Source: Acidobacteriota bacterium (GTDB lineage Bacteria; Acidobacteriota; Blastocatellia; Pyrinomonadales; Pyrinomonadaceae). Taken from it: a DNA stretch of 5,282 nt. Under the pieces are notes generated by a model that made no database searches, was not told the DNA's origin, and saw only the letters and a program-made list of their open reading frames with translations. The position numbers and the translations under genes are program-made. Location of the stretch: positions 1-5,282 of the forward strand of contig JADYZI010000371.1 of NCBI GenBank assembly GCA_020853255.1. The letters are read 5' to 3'. Of the stretch, positions 1 to 5,043 are shown in pieces; position 1 is the first letter of the stretch, and the number at the start of each line of letters is the position of its first letter.

Positions 1-30
1 ACATTTTTTGTCACTATTGTCAAAGATCAG

Positions 31-53
31 GGTGTATAACACGTGTTTACACC
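31..53. repeat. Inverted repeat with CACGTG core
   Basis: A 10-bp perfect palindrome, AACACGTGTT (38-47), is nested between 6-bp inverted arms GGTGTA (31-36) and TACACC (48-53). The two symmetries are offset by half a base, so they cannot both pair at once. The site lies just downstream of the leftward promoter-like element, where an operator or an mRNA leader hairpin would fit. No regulator is identifiable from the sequence. Confidence 0.35.
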
Positions 54-62
54 ATCTCTACG

Positions 63-81
63 AGTATATCATGCCTGTCAA
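63..81 (-). promoter_or_regulatory. Leftward promoter-like element, TTGACA-N7-TATACT
   Basis: Read on the minus strand, TTGACA (81-76) is followed after exactly 7 bases by TATACT (68-63). The 7-base gap is far too short for a normal sigma-70 promoter (about 17). The same arrangement occurs pointing the other way at 520-538. If functional, it would drive a gene leaving the window on the left; a minus-strand ATG at 4-2 is one possible start. Confidence 0.3.
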
Positions 82-153
82 GAGGTGTTTTTGTACTCGC
101 TCGCGAATTGCCCCGGCCTTTGGTCCGCGGATCGCGGCTCTCAAAACGCTCCT

Positions 154-176
154 CGGAGGCGGCCTGCCGCCGGCAA
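154..176. repeat. Hairpin repeat A, copy 1
   Basis: The unit has a CGGA flank, stem arms GGCGGC (158-163) and GCCGCC (166-171) around a 2-base loop, then GGCAA. It is the most divergent A copy, with a shorter loop and GGCAA where the other copies have GACA. Confidence 0.6.
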
Positions 177-193
177 TCGGACAACATCTTCTA

Positions 194-231
194 GGCTTGC
201 CCTTTCGCAGTGCGGTCGGGCTGTGCCCGAC
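194..231. repeat. Hairpin repeat B, copy 1
   Basis: The unit reads GGCTTGCCCTTTCGCAG, then a hairpin with arms GTCGGGC (215-221) and GCCCGAC (225-231) around a TGT loop. It matches copies 2 and 3 closely across the core, but its right flank diverges after 231, so the stem is 7 rather than 9 bp and the GTCAAGC tail is missing. It resembles REP-type extragenic palindromes. Confidence 0.8.
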
Positions 232-272
232 ATTAGGTCAACGTCCAGGATATATTCTAGAGTGCTCTTCGT

Positions 273-322
273 GGGCTATGCCCTTTCGCAGTTCGGTCGG
301 GCTGTGCCCGACCGTCAAGCCG
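273..322. repeat. Hairpin repeat B, copy 2
   Basis: A small GGGC-TAT-GCCC hairpin (273-283) is followed by CTTTCGCAGT and a 9-bp hairpin, CGGTCGGGC (294-302) and CGGTCGGGC's complement (306-314), around TGT. The conserved tail GTCAAGCCGC follows. With A copy 2 it forms a composite B-A unit that recurs as B3-A3. Confidence 0.85.
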
Positions 323-334
323 CTAACTCGGGAT

Positions 335-360
335 CCCGGAGGCGGCTTTAGCCGCCGACA
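335..360. repeat. Hairpin repeat A, copy 2
   Basis: A CCGGA flank precedes stem arms GGCGGC (341-346) and GCCGCC (351-356) with loop TTTA, then GACA. It lies 26 bases after the B2 stem. Compared with copy 3, the stem bases differ in both arms while pairing is kept. Confidence 0.75.
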
Positions 361-385
361 AAACTGAGAACGGAGAGGAGCCTTC

Positions 386-436
386 GGGCTTGCCATCTCG
401 CAGTGCGGTCGGGCTGTGCCCGACCGTCAAGCTGCC
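386..436. repeat. Hairpin repeat B, copy 3
   Basis: The unit runs from GGGCTTGCC through CTCGCAGTG to a 9-bp hairpin (406-414 with 418-426, loop TGT) and the tail GTCAAGCTGCC. It is nearly identical to copy 2 over about 40 bases and is offset from it by 112 bases. Confidence 0.85.
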
Positions 437-444
437 AAGAAACT

Positions 445-470
445 TCCGGAGCCCGCGTGAGCGGGCGACA
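445..470. repeat. Hairpin repeat A, copy 3
   Basis: A TCCGGA flank precedes stem arms GCCCGC (451-456) and GCGGGC (461-466) with loop GTGA, then GACA. It lies 24 bases after the B3 stem, mirroring B2-A2. The flanks are conserved with copy 2, but two stem positions carry compensatory changes. Confidence 0.75.
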
Positions 471-519
471 TACATTCTGCATTTTGATCCATTCTGTGAA
501 CTTTTTGCTTACCGCGGCA

Positions 520-538
520 TTGACACTCGGCATATAAT
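520..538 (+). promoter_or_regulatory. Promoter-like element before the operon, TTGACA-N7-TATAAT
   Basis: A perfect TTGACA (520-525) is followed after 7 bases by a perfect TATAAT (533-538), which ends 39 bases before the ATG at 578. TATAAT alone could be a sigma-70 -10 box, but the sequence 17-18 bases upstream of it is a poor -35 match. Either this is a -10 box with a chance TTGACA nearby, or the short spacing is a real promoter type here. The second copy on the other strand (63-81) makes chance less attractive. Confidence 0.4.
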
Positions 539-577
539 CATCCTCGGTTCGCCTTGTGGCCAAACCCGAGTTAACAA

Positions 578-1426
578 ATGAGGCTAGTAACTCCCAAAAC
601 TTTTCAGGCCGCGTGGTTCTTTACGATCCTCCCGTGCATCTTCATTCTGGGCTTCGATCTCGCAGTTCCGGCTCAATATCCACAGACTTTAGTTCCGCTG
701 CATTCCACGCGAGCAGATGTTGAACGCATTGCAAAGCTGACCAGTGCCAGCGGTGATGAGGTCGAATTCGAGACAGATGAGGAAATATTAGCCATTAGAT
801 TTGCGTCGGCGCCATGTGATCGGAATGGCTGGAATGTACCCAAGGCGACAGTAATCTCTTACAGATCGACGCCCAAAAAATATCTACAGATCCAAACATA
901 TAAGAAGTCAGACTCCACTATCATTCACGGTACAGATTCCGGGCGGCAGATTATTTCGTTCATAAAAAGGGGTATGCATGTTACGACGACCGCCGATCTG
1001 GAGCATGTTGATCACGTACTATTTACCCCTCGTCCGGAGGACGCATCCTTTCGATGCGCAGGCTTTCCGATCTACACATCTTTAAGCGATGCAATATACC
1101 CACAGCAGACAATACAGACCACAAATATTCGAAGGTTCGACGCGAATAGCCTCGTGCCAACGGTTGCGTTTCTCCGTGAGCCGATTTTTCAGATGAGGAT
1201 TTTTGTATATTGTCCGAATGGGAGCCCCGGTCGTTGTGATGCATTGCAAAAACGGGTGAATATTGTGCGGCGTTGGCTGAGCCCGAGCGAAAACAGCCGG
1301 CTCCACATTCAAATAGGCGGCTACCGCGATGAATCGGAGATCGTAATCTACAACTTGCAGCTTGCGGTCACTCAGTTTGAGCCAACACCTTATTTTCGCA
1401 GTCCGTGGTTTGATCCGAAAAAATGA
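578..1426 (+). CDS. Exported hypothetical protein with VPLHSTRADVER motif and C-terminal GGYRDE segment
   Basis: The protein has 282 residues. A signal peptide spans about 1-32, with a hydrophobic core at 12-30 and probable cleavage after AVPA. The motif VPLHSTRADVER (39-50) and the later WNVP (85-88) match my memory of a recurrent exported family in Pyrinomonadaceae, whose function is unknown. Four cysteines remain after the signal (C80, C160, C212, C220), compatible with two disulfides. The C-terminal part (about 205-263: cysteine pair, a helix near 221-235, then GGYRDE and a beta-like EIVIYNLQ) resembles the end of OmpA-like domains in longer relatives. Here it looks degenerate, and the usual peptidoglycan-binding residues are not evident. 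No clear Shine-Dalgarno precedes the ATG; the start is chosen because it gives the signal peptide. The stop overlaps the next start (ATGA). It is the first gene of the compact set. Confidence 0.85.
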   Translation: MRLVTPKTFQAAWFFTILPCIFILGFDLAVPAQYPQTLVPLHSTRADVERIAKLTSASGDEVEFETDEEILAIRFASAPCDRNGWNVPKATVISYRSTPKKYLQIQTYKKSDSTIIHGTDSGRQIISFIKRGMHVTTTADLEHVDHVLFTPRPEDASFRCAGFPIYTSLSDAIYPQQTIQTTNIRRFDANSLVPTVAFLREPIFQMRIFVYCPNGSPGRCDALQKRVNIVRRWLSPSENSRLHIQIGGYRDESEIVIYNLQLAVTQFEPTPYFRSPWFDPKK

Positions 1427-2295
1427 CAGCCGCGGGGGCATACTTGCCGTGGGAGGGCGAGGTGACGAACGTTCTGAAGATCTCGAAAAAACTGAACGGT
1501 ATTCGGCTTCCCGAGGTTTTGTTCGGAGGGGCGTCTGGGCATGAGATAATGCGGAGAACGCTTTCGATCACGCACAAATTCGCGTCCGGCGGACCGTCGA
1601 GCGGCGGCGATGGCGGCTGGTCCCAAACCGGTGAGCACGAATGGGAAGTGACGGCTTACGAACCCTTTCCTTCCGACATCGACCAACGCCTCGACCCCGC
1701 CAACGGCGGTGATCCGAATCCGGGTGACAATATGCAGGCATTTGATGAGGCTGTCCAGGCCGTTCGAAATATTCTACAAGAAAAGGGCGACAACTCTTGT
1801 GCAAAGTTTTTCGGTCGGGTCGGCGAAGATGCCTTAAATAAGATCGTGGCGATGGTTAGCGAGAGTAACTTTGTTCCGTTATCAGATTCCGTGACCGGAA
1901 TTAAGATGGTGGTCGATCCTGTTGCAGGTGCTGACTTCAACATGCCGTCAAATGGCTACACAACGATTGGCCCTACCGCTGTTTTTATAAACTCGCGGGG
2001 ACCATTTGTAGACGGCCGTGCGAAACGCATTGGTCATCAATATTCCGCAACCTTGAAGTCTCGAGCTCTGCAGATACTCCACGAGATCGGCCATTTGGTC
2101 GTAACGGGCGTTACGCGCGGTGAAGTCAAAATAGAGGTGGGTGGAGAAATGAGAACGTACAAGGTAAGTAATCTGACGTTTCTTTTAGCACCCGATGGTC
2201 CGGGCTCGGAGTATGGTTTGAGTGTTGCGAATACTGATAAAGTGGAGAAAGCCTGTGGCGAACAGATCAATGCGCTGGATAGGAAAAAGAGTTAG
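1423..2295 (+). CDS. Predicted zincin-like metallopeptidase (HEIGH), paralogue 1
   Basis: The protein has 290 residues. The HExxH zinc site is H220-E221-I-G-H224, preceded by a helix-like SRALQIL segment. Shared with the second paralogue (2971-3639) are LSITHK (47-52), a Gly/Ser-rich stretch, a Trp-Glu-Val strand, NGGDP (94-98), CAKFFG (126-131), HExxH, an Asp (D258, possible third ligand) and a C-terminal Cys (C278). Those two cysteines are the only ones, which suggests a disulfide and work outside the cytoplasm, yet there is no signal peptide or membrane segment. I recall similar domains at the C-terminal ends of Rhs-like proteins in Acidobacteriota, so this may be a stand-alone effector or toxin tip; that is inference, and the substrate is unknown. 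The start at 1423 overlaps the previous stop (ATGA). M43 (1549) aligns with the paralogue's start and is an alternative. The 3' end overlaps the next gene by 41 bases. Confidence 0.85.
   Translation: MTAAGAYLPWEGEVTNVLKISKKLNGIRLPEVLFGGASGHEIMRRTLSITHKFASGGPSSGGDGGWSQTGEHEWEVTAYEPFPSDIDQRLDPANGGDPNPGDNMQAFDEAVQAVRNILQEKGDNSCAKFFGRVGEDALNKIVAMVSESNFVPLSDSVTGIKMVVDPVAGADFNMPSNGYTTIGPTAVFINSRGPFVDGRAKRIGHQYSATLKSRALQILHEIGHLVVTGVTRGEVKIEVGGEMRTYKVSNLTFLLAPDGPGSEYGLSVANTDKVEKACGEQINALDRKKS
2244..2247 (+). promoter_or_regulatory. Ribosome binding site that sets the GTG start at 2255
   Basis: GGAG lies 7 bases before GTG (2255), inside the end of the preceding metallopeptidase gene. Neither the upstream ATG (2222) nor the downstream ATG (2270) has a comparable site, so GTG is preferred. 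Confidence 0.55.
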
Positions 2296-2932
2296 TCTTT
2301 GGGCTCTGCCGCTCATTTTGCTGCTAAGCTTTTCTGCTTTGGCGCAGGGTGCAAAGCCGCGGCCAATTGCGGCAGGCGGCCTTGTGGTGGATAGTGCCAA
2401 TAGAGCGATTCCTAATGCCGTCGTTTGCTTTGATGGAGGCCAAATCGGCGATGTGATTTATTGCTCCAGGAGCTTTGCCGATGGCGCGTTTGAGTTGCGC
2501 GATTTTGTCATCGGACAATACGCGTGGCTGGTGATCGAGGTTCGAGTGGCAGGGATGCCGCGTGTTGTCGTCAATTCATACCATCTAAAACAATTTCCTG
2601 AATTTCGGGGATTGAGGTTAAAGGTGCCGAAGGATCCGGAGTACATCTATGAACTCGAATACATACGGCCGCATATTGTTTATAAGAAGGCTGAGATCGA
2701 CCTTGCAAAGTTGTTCGCCGGTGATCTTGTGAAGGGTGGCTACGATCTGAGGTACGCCCTCTTTTACAAGGGCAAGCGAGTGTACCGCTACCTGCATGTT
2801 GACAGCCGCGACTTCGACGAGAAGACGAAGAAACTCACTTGGGCGATCCCCGTCGGTGATTGGACAGTTATGTTCAAGCTTACCAACGGCAAGAGTGTTC
2901 GACGCGAAAAGGTCGTACTCACGGTAAAGTAG
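2255..2932 (+). CDS. Exported protein with carboxypeptidase-regulatory-like beta-sandwich
   Basis: The protein has 225 residues from the GTG start. The signal peptide is basic (RWIGKR) followed by a hydrophobic core (about 14-28) and cleavage near ALA-Q (30/31). Residues about 38-125 have the pattern of a carboxypeptidase regulatory-like (transthyretin/Ig-type) domain: GGLVVDSANRAIPNAVV, then FADGAFELRDF, then a run of beta strands. Such domains usually act as structural or binding modules in secreted proteins. The mature part has two cysteines (C58, C70), both in this domain. Residues about 150-225 form a second beta-rich domain with YALFYKGKRVYRY and a final strand REKVVLTVK. I do not recognise a catalytic motif. 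The gene starts inside the preceding metallopeptidase gene and ends 38 bases before the next one. By position it could be a partner or immunity protein for the first zincin, but nothing in its sequence proves that. Confidence 0.85.
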   Translation: MANRSMRWIGKRVSLWALPLILLLSFSALAQGAKPRPIAAGGLVVDSANRAIPNAVVCFDGGQIGDVIYCSRSFADGAFELRDFVIGQYAWLVIEVRVAGMPRVVVNSYHLKQFPEFRGLRLKVPKDPEYIYELEYIRPHIVYKKAEIDLAKLFAGDLVKGGYDLRYALFYKGKRVYRYLHVDSRDFDEKTKKLTWAIPVGDWTVMFKLTNGKSVRREKVVLTVK

Positions 2933-2970
2933 CGATTCGTTGCCGACGATTGCGAACATATCAAGAAGCA

Positions 2971-3639
2971 ATGCAGTTCGTACTCAGCATCACGCACAAA
3001 CCGGCCACAAGCGGCGGATCAACGGGTGCCGACAGCGGATATTCGTACGAAAGCGGCGACATGCAGTGGGACGTCGAGGTCTATGCTGACTACGACACCT
3101 TCGCCGGAATGCTCGCACATTTCGACGCATCCAACGGCGGCGATCCATCCGTTGACCCAGATCCACCGCCGGAAGTGGGTTGGCGGTGGAAAAGAGTTCA
3201 GGCTCTTATAGATGCTCGACGCGTCCTCAGAAACGATAAAGACTGCGCAAAATTCTTCGGTCTTTTGAAGCGAAGTGGAAAGGTGAATGAAAGAAAACTC
3301 GCGAAATTGGTCTCTGGCGCTCGATTCATGGTTGATGGTGAGGCGTATCAAAACATTGCGCACAACGACGGAGAAAAGGTCACGCTTGAGCGAGGGTTTT
3401 TTAAGGACAGCTGGTACCGAGGTTCAACTGCCCCTTATTCTCTAACGAATCCGCGACAAGGTCGAGTTCAAACGATTCTTCATGAATTGGGTCATGTGAA
3501 AGGGCTTCTAATTGCTCCAGACAATTGGGGTTATCCAACTGACGCCAATTCACCAGTAAACCAGAACAACAAAACAATCTTGGACCACTGTGGAAAAGGA
3601 TTGGCGAAAGTGCCCGAATCATATGAGGAGGATACATGA
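2971..3639 (+). CDS. Predicted zincin-like metallopeptidase (HELGH), paralogue 2
   Basis: The protein has 222 residues. Its layout matches the protein at 1423-2295: LSITHK (5-10), a Gly/Ser-rich linker, a Trp-Asp-Val strand, NGGDP (55-59), CAKFFG (92-97), the zinc site H171-E172-L-G-H175, D191, and C207 in DHCGKGL. It is shorter between CAKFFG and HExxH, and between HExxH and the final Cys. C92 and C207 are its only cysteines, at the positions used by the paralogue. No signal peptide or membrane segment is present. The start at 2971 is chosen because it follows the previous stop by 38 bases and aligns with M43 of the paralogue; an in-frame ATG at 2860 would overlap the previous gene by 73 bases with no conserved sequence gained. 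The Shine-Dalgarno is weak (AAGAAG). The 3' end carries the strong ribosome site and ATGA overlap of the lipoprotein gene. Function and substrate are unknown; an effector role is inference. Confidence 0.85.
   Translation: MQFVLSITHKPATSGGSTGADSGYSYESGDMQWDVEVYADYDTFAGMLAHFDASNGGDPSVDPDPPPEVGWRWKRVQALIDARRVLRNDKDCAKFFGLLKRSGKVNERKLAKLVSGARFMVDGEAYQNIAHNDGEKVTLERGFFKDSWYRGSTAPYSLTNPRQGRVQTILHELGHVKGLLIAPDNWGYPTDANSPVNQNNKTILDHCGKGLAKVPESYEEDT
3625..3631 (+). promoter_or_regulatory. Strong ribosome binding site of the lipoprotein gene
   Basis: GAGGAGG lies 4 bases before the ATG at 3636, inside the last codons of the metallopeptidase gene. It is the strongest ribosome site in the window and fixes the lipoprotein start at an ATGA overlap. 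Confidence 0.75.
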
Positions 3640-4157
3640 CGACATCGTGGACTGCGAAGCTGATAGCTCTCGCGTTTTCGAGCTTGCTTTGGATAAGCAT
3701 CTCGTCGTGCGGGAAGAGCAATACGAAGGCACCGGGCTCTGACTCGGGCTTGACAAATTCCTTGGTGCTTGAGCCGAACAAGATAACTCTCTGTGATTTG
3801 CCCTCTTCGGCATCCGAGTGGGACGGAAGAATTATTGAAGTGCATGCTATTTTTGTTCGCGGCCCGGAGTATGTTTATCTATACGATCCAGCCTGTCGAG
3901 GTAAGAAAGAGTACGAGGTTTCGGCCGGATCATTGAATACGAAGTCTCTTGCGATCCTCGATCAGTTTATCGATCCCAAGAACCCCGATTATGCAAGAAC
4001 CGGTCTCGTTCGGATGCAGGCTGATTTCGTAGGCAGATTGACGGTTGGCACGGAAAAGGGTTTTGGCCAATTAGGCTATTATCTTTACCAACTGCAAATA
4101 GAAGATATTAACAACGCTTCGTCCGTGCCGAACGACGTTCCTTATCCTTGGGAATAA
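3636..4157 (+). CDS. Predicted outer-membrane lipoprotein, TLCDL/YDPAC family
   Basis: The protein has 173 residues. A lipoprotein signal spans 1-24 with lipobox I-S-S-C25; Gly at +2 argues against inner-membrane retention, so an outer-membrane anchor is likely if the usual sorting rule holds. After a Ser/Gly-rich linker comes one compact beta-rich domain: ITLCDLPSS (50-58), EWDGRIIEVHAIF (61-73), YLYDPAC (81-87), then FVGRL (131-135) and GFGQLGYYLYQLQI (142-155). I remember similar exported or lipoprotein domains of unknown function in Acidobacteriota. The strand order is reminiscent of an OB-like barrel, but that is a guess. Apart from the lipid Cys it has two cysteines (C53, C87), a likely disulfide. 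It overlaps the second metallopeptidase by ATGA, so the two are probably made in step; it may be a partner or immunity factor for it, without direct proof. Confidence 0.88.
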   Translation: MTTSWTAKLIALAFSSLLWISISSCGKSNTKAPGSDSGLTNSLVLEPNKITLCDLPSSASEWDGRIIEVHAIFVRGPEYVYLYDPACRGKKEYEVSAGSLNTKSLAILDQFIDPKNPDYARTGLVRMQADFVGRLTVGTEKGFGQLGYYLYQLQIEDINNASSVPNDVPYPWE

Positions 4158-4283
4158 ATAAGACGGACGCCGCTTGTGATGAATGTGTTTGCGGGGAAGG
4201 CGGTTATTGCGGAGTTGCGTGGGACGGGGACGGGGCAGTATTTTCTGGATGACTGGCTGGCTAATGACTGCAAGCGAGTTTAG
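4158..4283 (+). pseudogene. Short orphan coding-like fragment, possible relic
   Basis: Between the lipoprotein stop and the next gene an open frame (from 4158, with ATG at 4179) runs to TAG at 4281-4283. It contains NVFAGKAVIAELRGTGTG then YFLDDWLANDCKRV. Codons are strikingly rich in G at the third position compared with neighbours. It has no signal peptide, no clear ribosome site and no recognised domain. Its position, just before an exported-protein gene and ending in an Asn-Asp-Cys context, is where a metallopeptidase tail would sit if a third cassette had decayed, but there is no solid homology. It could also be a tiny real gene starting at 4179, or noise. Confidence 0.3.
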
Positions 4284-4305
4284 ACGGGAGCAATGGTTAC
4301 ACTCT

Positions 4306-4872
4306 ATGCGCAATATCATTGTAGTTTTTTTTGTTTGGCTTTTGTGTGGTGTTGGATGCATAAGACCTGCGGAAGCTCAGAAGTCTCAACCGATTTCTAA
4401 AGATGGCGTTGAGCTTTTGGAGAATTGGGTCTCAACGGCGGGTCAGTCCGGAATAGAATATCGGAAAATGTTTATCTTCATTCCGGAACGCCTTTTTTCG
4501 CCGGAGCGAGTTGCATCTTTATTCGATCAGTATCAACGCGAGTTCTGTGACCCGTATATCCTTATGATCTTCGTATTCACGGATAGAAATGCTTTGAAGA
4601 AGCAGTTCGCATACGAGACAAAGACGACGGTATTTGTCGATTTCGCTAATACTGAGGAAGGGCGAAAAGCCTCAATCGAATATTATAGCAAGCTCTTGCC
4701 GCCACAGACCGGCTACTTCCGTGCAGAGTATTCAAGGTATGGCGACTATGAGCAATATTCCTATATGACGGCCAAGGATAGCCCGCTAACAACCCGTGTA
4801 ATGCTGCGAAGCCCGGATATTAAGTCGTCTCAGCCTAATGTTTGCAAGAAGACTTTAAGTCAGAAACCATGA
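4306..4872 (+). CDS. Exported hypothetical protein
   Basis: The protein has 188 residues. The signal peptide spans 1-24 (hydrophobic IIVVFFVWLLCGVG) with probable cleavage at PAEA-Q. C18 is not in a good lipobox, because Gly rather than a large aliphatic residue sits at -3. The mature part begins with KDGVELLENW, followed by an alternating strand/helix region: YRKMFIFIPERLFSPERVASLFDQY and then YILMIFVFTD. A later beta-hairpin-like stretch, FRAEYSRYGDYEQYSYM, is followed by TRVMLRS. I recall exported Acidobacteriota proteins with this order but no assigned function. Two cysteines remain in the mature form (C81, C180). The start is chosen for the signal peptide; in-frame ATGs at 4183 and 4264 would prepend a polar stretch. 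GGGAG lies 15 bases upstream, rather far. It is the last clear gene of the plus-strand set. Confidence 0.82.
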   Translation: MRNIIVVFFVWLLCGVGCIRPAEAQKSQPISKDGVELLENWVSTAGQSGIEYRKMFIFIPERLFSPERVASLFDQYQREFCDPYILMIFVFTDRNALKKQFAYETKTTVFVDFANTEEGRKASIEYYSKLLPPQTGYFRAEYSRYGDYEQYSYMTAKDSPLTTRVMLRSPDIKSSQPNVCKKTLSQKP

Positions 4873-5012
4873 TCGTGAATTTGTTCCTCAGACAGATTGC
4901 TCGTGGGACATGGATCGATGATATGGTGGCTTGGAAGACGAGCGATCCGGCGTCGGGGCCTGTTGTTGCTGAGGTAAAGAGCAGTTTGCCGCTTCGTTCA
5001 AGCGTCCAATGA
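4869..5012 (+). CDS. Doubtful 47-codon reading frame, possibly a relic
   Basis: ATG at 4869 overlaps the previous stop (ATGA) and the frame runs to TGA at 5010-5012, giving a 47-residue product with TWIDDMVAWKTSDPASG and VVAEVKSS. No signal peptide, domain or ribosome site is seen. Its last 11 or so codons lie inside the 4978-5032 hairpin, which is unusual for a working gene. The ATGA junction copies the other two in this locus and argues mildly for coding; the terminator overlap argues against. It may be the stub of a deleted gene. Confidence 0.28.
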   Translation: MIVNLFLRQIARGTWIDDMVAWKTSDPASGPVVAEVKSSLPLRSSVQ

Positions 5013-5032
5013 AGGATGCGGCAAACTGCTTT
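4978..5032. terminator. Hairpin terminator between convergent genes, probably bidirectional
   Basis: Arms AGCAGTTTGCCGC (4980-4992) and GCGGCAAACTGCT (5018-5030) pair perfectly over 13 bp, extendable by a G-U and an A-U pair. The 25-base loop can form a small inner TTCA/TGAA stem. The T tracts are short on both sides (TTATAT rightward, CTTTA leftward), so it is not textbook. Its place, 12 bases after the minus-strand stop and after the last plus-strand gene, fits termination in both directions. Confidence 0.7.
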
Positions 5033-5043
5033 ATATCCGGCCG

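Larger units (their letters stand above)
1..577. other. Gene-free region with hairpin repeat array
   Basis: I find no convincing gene in this stretch. It contains a CACGTG-centred inverted repeat near the left edge, a leftward promoter-like element (63-81), three copies each of two hairpin repeats (154-470), and a rightward promoter-like element (520-538) ahead of the first gene. Reading frames of about 100 codons do cross it, but they are translations of the repeats in more than one frame and lack any recognisable protein feature. The outward-facing promoter-like elements suggest a divergent intergenic region, with another gene beginning at or beyond the left edge. Confidence 0.75.

Noticed and set aside
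8..367. Overlapping plus-strand open frames of about 100-120 codons (8-367 and 43-351)
   Set aside because: They are open in two frames at once because of the GC-rich hairpin repeats, have no ribosome site or domain, and their repeated peptides simply translate repeat B.
154..470. CRISPR array
   Set aside because: The units are two different palindromic elements with irregular spacing and no constant repeat-spacer period, and no cas gene is present.
520..548. Ordinary sigma-70 promoter using TTGACA at 520-525
   Set aside because: Seventeen bases downstream of TTGACA there is only CTCGGT, and the TATAAT present is 7 bases away; only the short-spaced reading keeps both boxes.
348..563. 71-codon minus-strand frame across repeats B3 and A3
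   Set aside because: It covers the repeat array and the promoter-like element and shows no protein feature.
390..581. 63-codon plus-strand frame ending at the start of the first gene
   Set aside because: Its first half is repeat B sequence and it would bury the promoter-like element; no signal or domain is present.
1082..1441. 119-codon minus-strand frame and other antisense frames over 1023-4361
   Set aside because: They lie opposite well-supported plus-strand genes with signal peptides or conserved motifs and show no features of their own.
2860..2970. Upstream ATG (2860) as start of the second metallopeptidase
   Set aside because: It would overlap the previous gene by 73 bases, and the added residues are an out-of-frame reading of that gene with no match to the paralogue.
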